64,000 nucleotides of DNA from Crotophaga sulcirostris. Its lineage: Eukaryota > Chordata > Aves > Cuculiformes > Crotophagidae. The notes beneath the pieces were generated by a model, which had not been told where the DNA came from, did not search any database, and saw only the letters and a list, made by a program, of their open reading frames with translations. This document shows, one piece after another, positions 20,079 through 31,600 of the stretch (within the stretch, counting starts at the first letter, position 1; each line of letters starts with the position of its first letter). The position numbers and the translations under genes are program-made. Location of the stretch: assembly GCA_013397455.1 (NCBI GenBank), contig VYZB01000330.1:1-64000 (forward strand), read 5' to 3'.

Positions 20079-21275
20079 TGAAGTGCCTGCACCCTGAAGA
20101 ACCCAGCCCCAAAGCCCCCGTGCCCCAGAACCCTTGTGCTCACACCCTGAAGCATCCACACCCCAAAACACCTGCACACTGAAGAACCTGGTCCTGAAGC
20201 CACCACACCCCAAAAGCCCCCATGTCCCCAAAGTCTCCAGCTCTGAAACACTCACACCCTGAAGCACCCAGCCCTGAAGAACCTGCACCTCTGAAGCCCC
20301 CACACCCCAAAATGCCCACACCCCGAAGCCCCTGAGCAACCCAGCACTGAAGCACCTGCACCTGGAAACATCTGCACCCTGGAACACCCGCACCCTAAGT
20401 GCCCAGCCCTGAAGCTCCTGCGCCCCAAAGCCCCCAGCCGCAAAACACCCGACCCTGAAGCTTCGATGCCCTGAAGACACCACACCCTGAAAGTGCCCAC
20501 ATCCCAAACCCCTGAACCCTGAAACACCCAGCACTGAAGGACCTGCACCTTGAGGACCCTAGGTCAGAAACAACCGCACCCCAAAACACCCAACCCTGAA
20601 GAACCCAGTCCTGAAGCCTCCACACCTTGAAGCCCCCGCACTCCAAAACACCCAACTCTGAAGCCCCTGTGCCCCGAGGCCCCAATACGCCAAAGCACCC
20701 AGCCCCTAAACACCCACACCCCAAAGAACCTGGTCCTGAAGCCTCTGCACCCCGAAGCCCCCGTACCCCAAAAACCCTGTGCTTCCCAAAACACCCCCAC
20801 CCCAAAGCGCCCAGCCCTGAAGCTCCTGCGCCCCGAAGCCCCCAGCCCCAAAATACTTGACCCTGAAGCTCCCGTGCACCAAAGACAGCACACTCCAAAG
20901 CTTCCGATCCTGAAGCATCCGCACCCCAAAACACCCGACCCTGAAGCCCCTACACCCATGCCCTGAAGCATCCAAACCCCAAAGAATCCAGCCCTGAAGT
21001 ACCTGCACCTCGAAGCCCCCGCACCCCAAAACGTCCAACCCTGACGCCTTCGTGCCCCGAGGCCCCTGCACCCCGGAGCACCCAGCTCCGAAACACCCGC
21101 ATCCCAAAGAAACCGGTCCTGAAGGCCCCGCACACCGAAACCCCTGGGCCCCAAAACACCCGAGCCTGAAGAACCCATCCTCGAAGCGCCCCCACCCCGA
21201 AGCGCCCCCACCCCGAAGCGCCCCCACCTCGAAGCGCCCCCACCTCGAAGCGCCCCCACCCCGAAGCGCCCGACA
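20079..21275. repeat. 1.2 kb minisatellite of 15-16 bp units
   Basis: Roughly 75 imperfect tandem units of the form A-A-G-C-n-C-C-n-C-A-C-C-C-C-n, cycling between AAGCACCC, AAGAACCC and AAAACACC starts. The last part (about 21182-21270) is nearly perfect, with 16 bp units GAAGCGCCCCCACCCC or with CTC. Units such as AAGAACCTGGTCCTG recur near 20184 and 20725, with variants near 20604 and 21105, suggesting higher-order structure. The plus strand is C-rich and the CENPJ sense strand G-rich. Because 16 is not a multiple of 3, all frames stay open for long stretches. The encoded Gly/Phe/Cys-rich frames are by-products. Confidence 0.95.
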
Positions 21276-21391
21276 AACCGCTCGCCCCTCAGGCCGCTCC
21301 GCTCCCGCCGCCCGCACTTCCCTCTATTACAAAGCTGCCGCCACTGCTCGGGCTCCCGGCGCCACCGGCTCGGGCACCGCCCCGGCGCGGA

Positions 21392-21410
21392 GCACGCTGG
21401 GAGTTGTAGT
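21392..21410 (-). promoter_or_regulatory. ZNF143/THAP11-type site (SBS), minus orientation
   Basis: The minus strand reads ACTACAACTCCCAGCGTGC, matching the SBS promoter consensus ACTACAAnTCCCAGnnTGC closely. Such sites sit near transcription starts of CpG-island promoters. Confidence 0.8.
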
Positions 21411-21450
21411 CCTGAGCCGCCCCTCCCCTGCCGGGCTGCGCGGCGCGCGA

Positions 21451-21467
21451 ACTACAGCTCCCAGGGG
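21451..21467 (+). promoter_or_regulatory. ZNF143/THAP11-type site (SBS), plus orientation
   Basis: The plus strand reads ACTACAGCTCCCAGGGG, the core of the same motif, 40 bp from the minus-oriented copy. The two point outward, one toward each gene. Confidence 0.75.
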
Positions 21468-21734
21468 GGGCCGCGGCGAGACGGCCGTTGACGGGCACCA
21501 ACGGGGAAGTGGCCGCGCCCGCAGTCGCCGAGGTCCCTGTGCCGGTCAGGGGCGGCGGAGGCCCCGTCAGGGAGTTGGGCCGGCCCCTCGCTCCTGAGCA
21601 CAACGCGCCCGTGGGGCTCCGGGTGCTTCCCGCGTCGCCGCTGGTGGCCCTTTTGGAGACGGGGTTTGTCTCTGGGCGGCGCCGCTCCGGAGGAGGCGGA
21701 AAACCGCGCTGCGCGGCTTCTCGAGCGGCGCCGA

Positions 21735-21908
21735 GCGTGAGGGGATTCCCGCCCGGTGCGTGAGGGGATTCCCGCCCGGTGCGTGAGGGGGTCCCACCGC
21801 CCCGCCCCTCCCCCGGGTGCGTGAGGGGGTCCCTCCGCCCCGCCCCTCCCCGGGTGCGTGAGGGGGTCCCTCCTTCCCCCCCAGTGTGTGCGGGGGTTTC
21901 CCGCCCGG
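21735..21908. repeat. Short tandem array with GC boxes in the CpG island
   Basis: Six imperfect units beginning GTGCGTGAGGGG (or GTGTGTGCGGGG), 21-38 bp each, with unit starts near 21735, 21756, 21779, 21817, 21854 and 21884. Two of the longer units contain CCGCCCCGCCCCTCC, a strong Sp1/KLF box. Confidence 0.88.
21797..21810 (+). promoter_or_regulatory. GC box (Sp1/KLF)
   Basis: CCGCCCCGCCCCTC inside the third unit of the local tandem array; a second copy lies about 38 bp downstream, near 21835. Confidence 0.65.
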
Positions 21909-22239
21909 TTTCCTGTCCGCGGGGCTTCGGCGCGGGGTGTTCTGCGCAGCCGGAGGCTTCGGACTCTTGATGGGCTGTTCTTGCCGCTAGTCACGCCCTT
22001 TTAATCTTTAAAGAGCTGCGGTGAGGGAGGAAGGGAGAGAGGAACGGGGCAGAAAGCGTCCCCTGGCCCCCTGGCCCTTTGCGCTTCAGGCACGCTCTGT
22101 CTTACTGAAGGAAGTCAGTGTTTTGCTCCAAACTCCAGTGTCACTCTCCAAAAACTTGGGATGCGTTGCGGGCTGTCACCTGTTTTTGCAGCTGTTCTGG
22201 GCAGCTCCAAACTGAGCCCTAGGTTGTATAAACCCAGGG

Positions 22240-22315
22240 CAGCTCTTTCAGTTCAAGATCATCGAGTCCAACCGTACTTGTCCACTACTAAACCGTGTCC
22301 CAGAGCAAGCAGAAG
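22240..22315 (-). mobile_element. Old CR1 fragment near the PARP4 promoter
   Basis: A short reversed match (GATCATCGAGTCCAACCGTA then CCACTACTAAACCGTGTCCC) typical of the CR1 tail, lacking the final 30 bp. Confidence 0.7.
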
Positions 22316-22671
22316 TTCTGATTTCAGCTGTTGCTTTTTGTAGTTCCACAGAGCTCCTTCTGTCATCTTTCCTGCATTTTGTGTTTGCCAGTTATGAATA
22401 CATTGTCTGTGTGGATTCTGCATTAAGAGTGGGAAGCTGCTGTGCTAGAAAATACAAAGACTTTGTTCAAAGCGTAGCATCACATTTAGTCCCTCTGATG
22501 TCTTTAGTAGGAAAATACAGTAGGAGTTTGTTTTCAGTTTACATCCACACTGAAGTCCTTGCAGGACTACAGGTTATTCATGGTCTGTTGTTGGACAATA
22601 AAAAAGTATTTTTGGCTTCCTCCCTGTGCTAAAAATGTAATCCATTGCTAATGATGGTATGATGCTAATGT

Positions 22672-22955
22672 CAGGTGACCAGTGACAGAACTAGAGGACA
22701 CGAACTCAAGCTTCGTCAGGGAAAGTTTAGGCTTGGTATTAGGAAAAAGCTCTTCACTGGAAGAGTGATTGGCCATTGGAATGTGCTGCCCAGGGAGGTG
22801 GTGGAGTCACCAACCCTGGAGGTGTTTAAGGGGAGATTGGCTGAGGCACTCAGTGCCATGGTTTAGATGATGGGTTGGTGTTAGTGTTGGGTTATAGGTT
22901 GGACTCGATGATCTCAGAGGTCCTTTCCAACCTTGTGATACTGTGATACTGTGTG
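22672..22955 (+). mobile_element. CR1 LINE fragment, ATACTGTG-tail subfamily
   Basis: About 280 bp with the block [20 protein letters not shown] and the 3' end TTGTGATACTGTGATACTGTG. It lies in PARP4 5' non-coding intron, in the same sense as PARP4. Confidence 0.94.
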
Positions 22956-25499
22956 TTGAATTTGTGGTTTGATCTTGAAGTACAAGTTTATGTAAAATCC
23001 CTTTGAGGCTATTGGAGCCTTGTGGCTCCCCACCAACATAAATTAAAATTGTAAGAATTAAACCGGTGATAATTGTCAGCAGTTTCACTTTGCATAACTT
23101 CCTTGTCTGATGCTGCATTCCAGCTATAAAGGGTTTCTCAGCAGTTAATTAATTGTCAACATACAGATTAAATACAATAGTTTTGTGTTTTGATTCTTGG
23201 AGATTTTGCCAGTTGAAAAGAATAAAGCCAAACAGTGCTAAAATTCCTTGAAATGTTTAGTTCTCTAGGGAAATATGAGAAGAGAGGCTCCTGTTCAGTG
23301 GTAGCATTTATCAACAAGGAAAGAGAACAAAATCTTCAATCAAGGGAGGGAAAAACTGCTGGGGACAGACTTTGAACCGGTTTATCTTGATTTCCTGTGA
23401 TTTGTTAGGTATTTGAAAGTTCACTTGTCCTTTAACAGTGACAGTTTCCTCTTTCTTCTAAGTGCAGGGAGGGTTAAGTGTTCCTTATTGTGCGGTAGAC
23501 TGCACTTTGCTTGGTTTATTTACTTGCCTGGGTTGCTGTCCCTTCCACCGTTTTTCAGCGAGGTATGAGTGTGTCCTAGCCCTTCCTACGTGCAACGCCC
23601 CGGCTTTGCAGTTGTACCTTGTGCTGTTGGGGAAGCAGGAAGAAACCCTTCAGGGAGGGCAGCTGCCTGAGCAGGTGAGTGTAAACCTTTTGGCTCCCTC
23701 AAAAATCTAGAGAGGAGTGGGATCAGGTGTTATTTAATACCTCTCATGCTGGGAACAGAGAAGGGTGGGTGTCTTTGTAGACGATCTTGGAGGAAATGAA
23801 TCCCTCATTTTACACATTCCTTTCTGCTTACTGCCTGACTGGTTTATTTACAGATCAGTTCTCGCAAGAATTTTTTTCTCAGTACTTAGCAGCTTGATTT
23901 TTATAAGTAACTGTAATATATAATAGTTCTGTGAAGTTTTGTACCACATGCAGTTGCAAATTTCAGTTGCTTCTAGTGTTTTCCAAATGAGATATGGATG
24001 TACAGGCAAGGCTGATGCTTGCAATTGGTTGTATGTATTTCATTGGCTTCTAATAAACTTTTTGTTTTAGCTGTGCAAATAAAGTTCAATATTTTCTGAG
24101 GAGGCAGTATCCAGAATCTGCTTTAGGGAATGTTTTGAGAAACATGGTTCACAGAGCTGTAGTGAAGAGGGAGACAGTGCCCAATTCTATACTATAGTTA
24201 TTAAAGGATGACTGTGGCAGTGACACCTTTGCCCCTATATGTGCCTCAAATTAATCTATTGAGTTTGTGACAAGATTCAAAATAAAGTTGATGAAAGCAG
24301 CTTAAAATAGGACTTTATACCACAAAGTAGGGCTTCTTAAAGGTACAGGTACCCACAGAGCCAAGGGACTGCTTTGTAAAAGATTCTTATCACCTCAGAC
24401 AACATAGTATCTTGTGGAAACCTCTTAGTTAAAATATGGAGGGTTGGAGTTTTTTGTGTGAGCAGAGTACTTTTATGCCAAAAGCACTGCTAATGCCCTG
24501 AAAAACAAAAACAAGAGCCGCAAATTGTAGACCTCATGTGCCCTTTAGTCTGCTGTCTGCCTGACCTAAATGCACGTGTACATTACAGAGCTGCCAGTTT
24601 TATCAGGTGTACAGTGCAGTAGATGATTTGGACACTAGGTCACTGCTCTGAGGCAAAATTATATAGATGCGTGAAGTTGTGTCTGATTTTGCAGGTTTTC
24701 ATGAAACCCCAAATTCAAATGAATTATGTTGCTCTCTCCCTTTGACCAACCACTTCTTATTTTTTAGCTGATAATTTTAGTTACTCCATGGCAGCTGGCC
24801 ATCTGATCCCATTTTTACTGCAAAGAGGAACATTACTTGCATACACTGAAAATCAAATAGGCCATATAGTAAAAAAAAAACCACATGCCTTAAAGATAGC
24901 ATAGCTAATATACTCTAAATCTCACCCTAAAATTACCTCAGGCTAATGTATTGTAGATTTTTTGTGGGTTTTGTTTGTTTGTTTTGGTTTTGTTTGGAGT
25001 TTTTTTGTCCTAATCATCTGCTCCGGACCTTAGTCCTTGATAAATTAATCGAACAATAATCTTATATCAGATTATGAAGTGCTGTTGCCAGTGCCATGTA
25101 AACGTTTCATCAGCGTTGTTACTGTCTCTTGGTCTGTTCTCTCTCCACACTACAGTGGAATCTTTCTACAGGGTCAATGTAAAGATTTTGTTGACCTTGT
25201 AAAGCCTTTGGTCCAATTTGACCAGTACTAATTTTTAAACCAGAAGAACCTATTGGGTAGTTAAATTCTTTGGTTTTAGCCCACAGAAACTAGTAAAGAA
25301 ACTGTTCTAATAAATATTTTCTCATTTGCACTTATATAGCACAGAAAAATGTGACTTGGTAAATGCATACAATAGTTCAATGCTGTTTGTTTTGGAATTT
25401 GTTAGAGTTGCAAAGAATATATTTCGTGAGTGGCTACTTAGGTTGATAGTGGGAATGAAAGGTTTCTTAGCAAAAAAAAATTCTTTTCTCTTTTAACAG
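22956..25499 (+). other. PARP4 first intron, remaining part
   Basis: About 2.5 kb before the first coding exon. No coding block was found. A GTTTGTTTG-rich stretch lies near 24970-25010. Confidence 0.5.
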
Positions 25500-25506
25500 G
25501 AGGGCA

Positions 25507-25632
25507 ATGGCAATCTTTGCAAACTGTGTGTTCTTTATTAAAGTGAAACACTTATCCATTCAGAAGAAGAACAGTCTGAAAGCATGCATAAAAGAAAATG
25601 GTGGAGTAGTTAATTTTACACTTAATCACGAG
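25507..25632 (+). CDS. PARP4: PARP4 coding exon 1 (residues 1-42)
   Basis: Start of the BRCT domain: [16 protein letters not shown] then [16 protein letters not shown]. The exon begins at 25500 after TTTTAACAG, so only 7 nt of 5' UTR are in it. Context GCAATGG has a purine at -3 and G at +4. The donor is GAG|GTAAGT. Confidence 0.95.
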
Positions 25633-28600
25633 GTAAGTTCCAGATTTATTTCTGAGATATCAGTAAGAAAATATCAAGTGATGCAAGTGTTGTGAAGTCT
25701 TCATCTTGCCTCATGTAGAGAAATAAGAACTGTGGAGATGATGGAAATAATCTGCTTACATTTTAATGCATCTGGCTCTGTAGTACTGAAAGGTCACATA
25801 AAAAAATAAGAGCCATATTATTCCTCCACAGAAGCACTAGGAAGGATTTTTTCCTGCATAAAATTGCTGTGCTCTTTTTCTTCTCTCATCATCAGAGAGG
25901 GGAAACTCTGAATAAGGAGACACATCACTGAGTTGGGTTTTGGTTATGCTATTGTTAATGCAAGCATTTGATTACAAAGTGAGGAAGAGGTAGTTGTAGA
26001 GTTAGAAGTCTGTGATACTGCAGTTTTTTATTTAAATGCAGCTTTTTATTTTGAATATATATTGAAGACACGGAATGGATAAATTAAGATGCCTGCTTGC
26101 ATGACATGCACAGCAGTGAAATCAGTGAGCTGCATCTATATAGGTACATTACCTGTATGCCTAGAAATGCCTAGAAATACTTGCAGGAACTGTGGCCAGC
26201 TGGCATGGCTTGGGCCACACCTGTATTAGTGAAGCCTCTTGGTCCTCAGGGCCAAGCATTCATATCCAAACCACCCAATGGGAACAATCGTTGTGATATT
26301 GTGGTCTCCCAAACCATGTCTGGAACCAGGGAGAATGTCAGTTGGCAGAAGCTACAAGTGTGCTGAGGAACATGCTAATGCCTTAACAACATAAGTATTC
26401 ACGTGCCAGTAACAGGGAATTATCTGACATTATCTAACATAATAGTTAAAGGATAATACCTCGTTACTTCTGCCACTTGAAAGGGACATTCATTTCCTCA
26501 TTCCCATAGCTAGTAATTGCAGCAAGCTCATAAATATTGGCATATTAGAGTGCTTACTTCTAATCCGCCTTGTGGGGAAGGTAATGCATTGTGGTACAAT
26601 TTAAATTTTTTTATTTTTTTCGATGTAGTGTGTTAATTTTGAGAAGAGTATGATTAAGTTAGGTAACTTGTCCCTTGCTATTGTGTAATGTTTCCCAATA
26701 TAACATTGGGTGAATTACTTTAAATCCTACTGTAGAAAATAATTAAGGCTCACATTTATCCCATCAAAATGCTGATTTCCAGATGTGATTTAGGGGAAAA
26801 AAGTTGCAGAAATTGCCTCATAAGGCAAATAAGTTTTAAAAAAAGCTTTGTTAAAAACATTGAATTATTGAAAAGAGCAAATGAACTAAGAGTTAATACA
26901 GAAAAAATATGTATTCATTGAAATCTGTATTTTGCATCATAGAGTGGGAAGAGAGGTATTTCAGTACCTCAAATTTGTGAGCTCTAGGATGCTGAGAGCA
27001 GCTAACAAGTGGACAGCCTATTCAGGGTAAATCTTTCTCAAACTGCAGAAGTTATGTTATGGTTGAAGATTAAAAGGAACCTCAGAAAAGATCTGGGCTC
27101 AGTGCTGCTGTATCAGGGAGGAGCTCTTATTTTTTAAAACTGTACTTTTTTCGTATGTAACAAATAAAAGTACATGCATTTATCACCCTGTTTCCAAGTT
27201 ACGTAGATATAATTTTGTTCTGATATAATAATCTTTCATTTATCTGTGTCCATCATCAGTTCTTGTATGCTTAATGTTAACTGTTCAAGGTGCAAAATCC
27301 ACTGCCTTTTACTTATGGCCATTTTATTTGATTTGACTTCTCTAAACGTTTTTATTTTGTCCTAACTATGCAGAAAGTTTTAACTTTCAGCATATGCATG
27401 ATTCCACTAAAACAATGTATGGTTATAAGGCTGCCAAAGCATATTATGATTATTCAGTGGATGAAGTGCAGAAGTACCATGTTTCTAAACTAGATGTTTC
27501 AATTAAAATGTGGTCCAGAAATGTTGTCTGTTTTCAAGTGTTTCCTTTGGACTCTAGGATTGTACCAGTATGAAGCACAAATAAACTCTATTTGGATTAA
27601 TATTGGAATTGTGTGTGCATAGCAACTGTAATTGTAACCTGTCTTTCAGTGTACACATGTTCTTGTGGATACTGCTGATGTCCTCAGCTGTCGTGATCTA
27701 AAAAATGTTCTGAAGTATCAGCTCCCTGTCTTACGTGCAGATTTCATTTGGAAATCAGTTGAAAAAGGAAAGCTTGTAAAGATTGATGCATATAAGGTTG
27801 ATAAACCAGAAGATGACAATTCTGACCAAGGGCCAGACGAACATGGTAGGTATATTTCACATAGTTTATTCACCCGTCAGTTACTTCAGGAAAGAAAGTT
27901 TTAGAAGATGAATACTTAGCATCAGATTTTAAGAAATGAGCAACCATGGAAACTGGCAATAAAGTTGATAAAAAAATCAGAATTTTTCAGAAAATAAATG
28001 CTGGTTCCATTCTGTGGACTTCTTCCATTGACTTTATTTTTTGTTTTAATGAAACTTCAAATAAGACATCAAGTTGAAAATGTGGATAAAATATTAAAAA
28101 TAACATAAAAGCTGCTCCAATGACTGTTTTTATTTGAATCCACTGGGGAAAAAATGACAGTAACCTGGAGCTTTTAGTTAATTTCAGCAGAATACGGTGT
28201 TTTTTCAGTGCTTTTGTATGAGGAAGTGTTATGTTCTGAAGTCAAAACTATGAGAAAATAAAATGGCTAGAGAACAGGTTAACATGGGCTGGGCATACTT
28301 AATGCAACATCAGTAAAATAGAAGAACTGCGAGCTTTCCAACACATAACCTCATTTATGCAAGCAGCTATAATTCTGTATAGAAGGAAAAAAGACAAATG
28401 GTCATTTTCATGCTGTGAGACAAGCCAAAGAATGTGAAAAAGAGATGAGAAAGATAATTCTATTCAATATGTACAGTTAGCAGAAAAAATATCATCCTGA
28501 GAGTTGTTACTGTTTTAATTCTCCTTTTCTCCTCCCTAATAACTATGCTTTTTATTTCTTTTTTTTTTTTGCATCTCTTGGGTTTTGCTGGGTCCCAGTC

Positions 28601-31600
28601 TTCCCTTTAAATATTTTTGAAAGTAATTACTTTTGATGTAGTACATTATATTTTCTGAACATTCTTGTGTCGTGAATCAGTACAATTTTCAGAACTGTAC
28701 AGAAGTATGAGAATCAGGTCCCCTGCACTTGTATGTTTTCTGTGTCATTGCGTCTGTTGGACAAATTGGGTTTTGCTCAGTAGAGGCCATGGGCATGCTT
28801 GGCTGAGGGTAGCAGCAATCCTAAATACTTTTAAGCTAAAAATAAAATTGCATTCATACACTACATCCACACAACTTAAAAAAGGAAGGCAAACCAACAG
28901 AACAAATGAAACCCCCCAAAACCAGCGTGAACCATGGAGGAAAAGTTCTCAGGCTCTGTGGTCAAGTGTAGCTCTCAGCTATGTGCCCTAATTCTGTTTC
29001 CCTTTCCTGTCACAAAAATCAGGGTGCAAAGTGCCTGGAGGGAATAAGCACTGGCATAGCCTGGGGCAATCAGAATTTTGACAGTGAGGCAGTTGGGGCA
29101 GTTGCCCTTCAATACCTGACTCCATATCCTGCCAGTTATATAGCTGAACAAAATGTGACCTTAGAAGTTGTTAACTTGTTGCAACATGCAAAATATTTAT
29201 GAATATTAAGTAGTAGTATTGGTTTTATTAACTATTCAAGAGAAACCAGATATTATATCATGTAATTAAATGCTTTGATTGCAGTTGTGGAAGACCTGTC
29301 TTCTTCTGAAAATAGAAATGCCACAAAGAGAAATGGAAATAATGATTACAACCTTACTGAAGACAGTGAGTCTGAAGTGGAAACTCTTAGGTAAAATAAA
29401 ATTCATTATGATACAACAACAACAAAAGGCAACAAAAAGAAACCTGCCTCACTTCCCAGTCTTTTGGTGACTTATTCTTTCTTCCTTTTCTGTATTCTGT
29501 GTATATGAATTTATAACAGCTTCTTTCTGGTTTTGTTTTTTTTTTATTTAGCCTTCAGCTACGACCATGGAAATTGATTTTACCTTTTCCCATCTCAGTG
29601 TACACCTGCAGTCCAGCTCCCTAATACAAGCAAAGCTTCTACCTAATGCAGCGGGCATTAGCGTCGCTCAACCTTTATGAATTTCTGACTGGAACTCTAT
29701 TTATCATCACATTTTTTTCTTTTCCTGGTTCACATGGGTTTTTGCAATCCAGTCTGATTCATTGTTTTTAGAAGTGCTGAACAACTCTTTCATGAAAATT
29801 CTAGAGAGAGCTGAAAATCAAGATAACCAAGACTGCTCCTAGCCAACAGGGAAACATTATCGTTATAACTGTTTTTAATTATTGAGTTAAAGGAACAAAA
29901 CCATCTCCAACACACCTATTAGCAAGATGCAACTTTCACTTTAAGAAACTGTTGTTCAGTCATAGGGTGGATAGTTACTCTGTGGGAACGTACTGGAGGT
30001 TACACTTGGTCTAAAAGTCCAAAAGTCTGAAGGATGTGACTAGACATGTATATCCTAAGGTGAAAGTCAGGAATAAGGGAGGAAGTAGCCTCAGACAGCA
30101 CAGGTAGTGACACAAGGAGTAACAACGTCACAACCTTGTAGGTTATAAAGAAGAAGGTGCCTTTATTCAGTGCTGGGTGCACGGGGGATCGCTCCACCAC
30201 AAATGTGCACACCCGGCACGGTACCTTGCTTCAGTTATATGCAACAAAATGTTACATATTCATTAGATTTCCCAGTGCACCTATACATATGCATAACTGT
30301 CCCCACTTCGTATTAAAATGAGTCTTTTCCATATTCTTCTGCTATTGGCGCTTGCGCATTGCCTCCTGGTGGTGGTTGTTGGAGGGGATGAAGGCTAGTG
30401 GTCCCTCTTCATCACCGCTGCTAACCCCAGGCTCTTGTGCTTGCTCAGTACCTCCTTGGTTCTTGTCCAAACCACAAGTCTGGTTTTGGCCGGTTTGAAG
30501 GATGGATCCTGTAGGAGTCTATTCCCTGCCTCAGCGGTTTGTGCAATTCTCTATTCTCCTAAAGAAGGCACGGCCCTCCCTTATGTCACAGGGTTCTTCC
30601 CTATCAGCGCGTACTGTCATACAACCTTGCTAAGCTTGCAAAATGCCCAAGGCTAGCTGAAGCGAGCTGAACAAAATTAGAGCTAACGAGCTCTAAGTCT
30701 GCTCCCTAAAGTCACTTATTTGATTTATAAACTATCTGATTCTTATTTTGATTCTCTCTTATCAGTAGCTGACCAAGCTATTAAAAACCAGGCAGTGAAA
30801 ATACATTTATGGAGTTGCTTCCATAGTTCTTCTAAAGAATGAAGTTTGAAATCTAGCCTTTGTTTTCAGGTTCACACTAGACTTTCTGGCCTGTTAGTAT
30901 ATTGTGGCCTGTTAGTGTCTGGGTGGATTTTCATTTCTGAAAGCTTTTTGTTGTTGTTATTTTACTGCTGAAAAATAGCTTTGTTTTCTTATATTGGTTC
31001 TTATTTTAGTATGATATTACAGCCTGATACAGTACAGTATTTACTGGGCATATGGGACTTTAAATACTTTCATTGTGTTCCAGATTTTACAATGAAGATG
31101 ATCAAGATATTCCTTTTTTCCCCCAAGATTTTGAAGTTGCAAAGTACAGTGTCCTTGAAAAAGTAAGCCTTTCTGTTATTGTGAGAGAATGTAGGAGGAT
31201 CAGTAGATGAATGAAAGCTTTACATTTTTATACACATCAGCAGTAATTCTTTTGTGTTATCATGTACTGCAATGCCAAGAGGAGGAGTATTGAAAAGTTG
31301 TTTAATGTTTTCTTTCAGTGCAGCCTAGTACTACCCAAATAAAACTTTTCTTTATTGCTGTAGTGCTCTTATCGAAATATCGCAGTAGAATACTATGTTT
31401 GATTCTTACAAGACGTACGTTACCATGGCTGTTACGTGTTAAATCTAATTTAAATTTTAAACTTTTTTATTAAAAACATTTCAAAACACAAAAATGATGC
31501 AAATGTACAGCAATCAGTACAGTGAAGCCCCGAGAGGAGCTTCTGCTTGTTACTAAAACCCAAATAATGAATAATTCTGTTTCTTTTCTTGGCCAGTCAT

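Larger units (their letters stand above)
21170..22010. promoter_or_regulatory. CpG-island bidirectional promoter of CENPJ and PARP4
   Basis: The only long CpG-dense segment of the window lies between the divergent CENPJ and PARP4 genes. It lacks an evident TATA box and contains GC boxes, a pair of inverted ACTACA sites, and GGAAGT ETS-like cores on both strands (near 21327 minus sense and 21505 plus sense). The non-coding first exons of both genes should lie here, but I could not fix their donors. Confidence 0.8.

Noticed and set aside
20079..21275. CRISPR-like array
   Set aside because: Units are 15-16 bp, contiguous, without spacers, in a vertebrate genome. It is a minisatellite.
20043..21597. 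Long overlapping open frames (up to 231 codons) on both strands
   Set aside because: They come from the 15-16 bp minisatellite and adjoining CpG-rich DNA, which stay open in several frames at once. The peptides repeat with the DNA unit and have no splice or start context.
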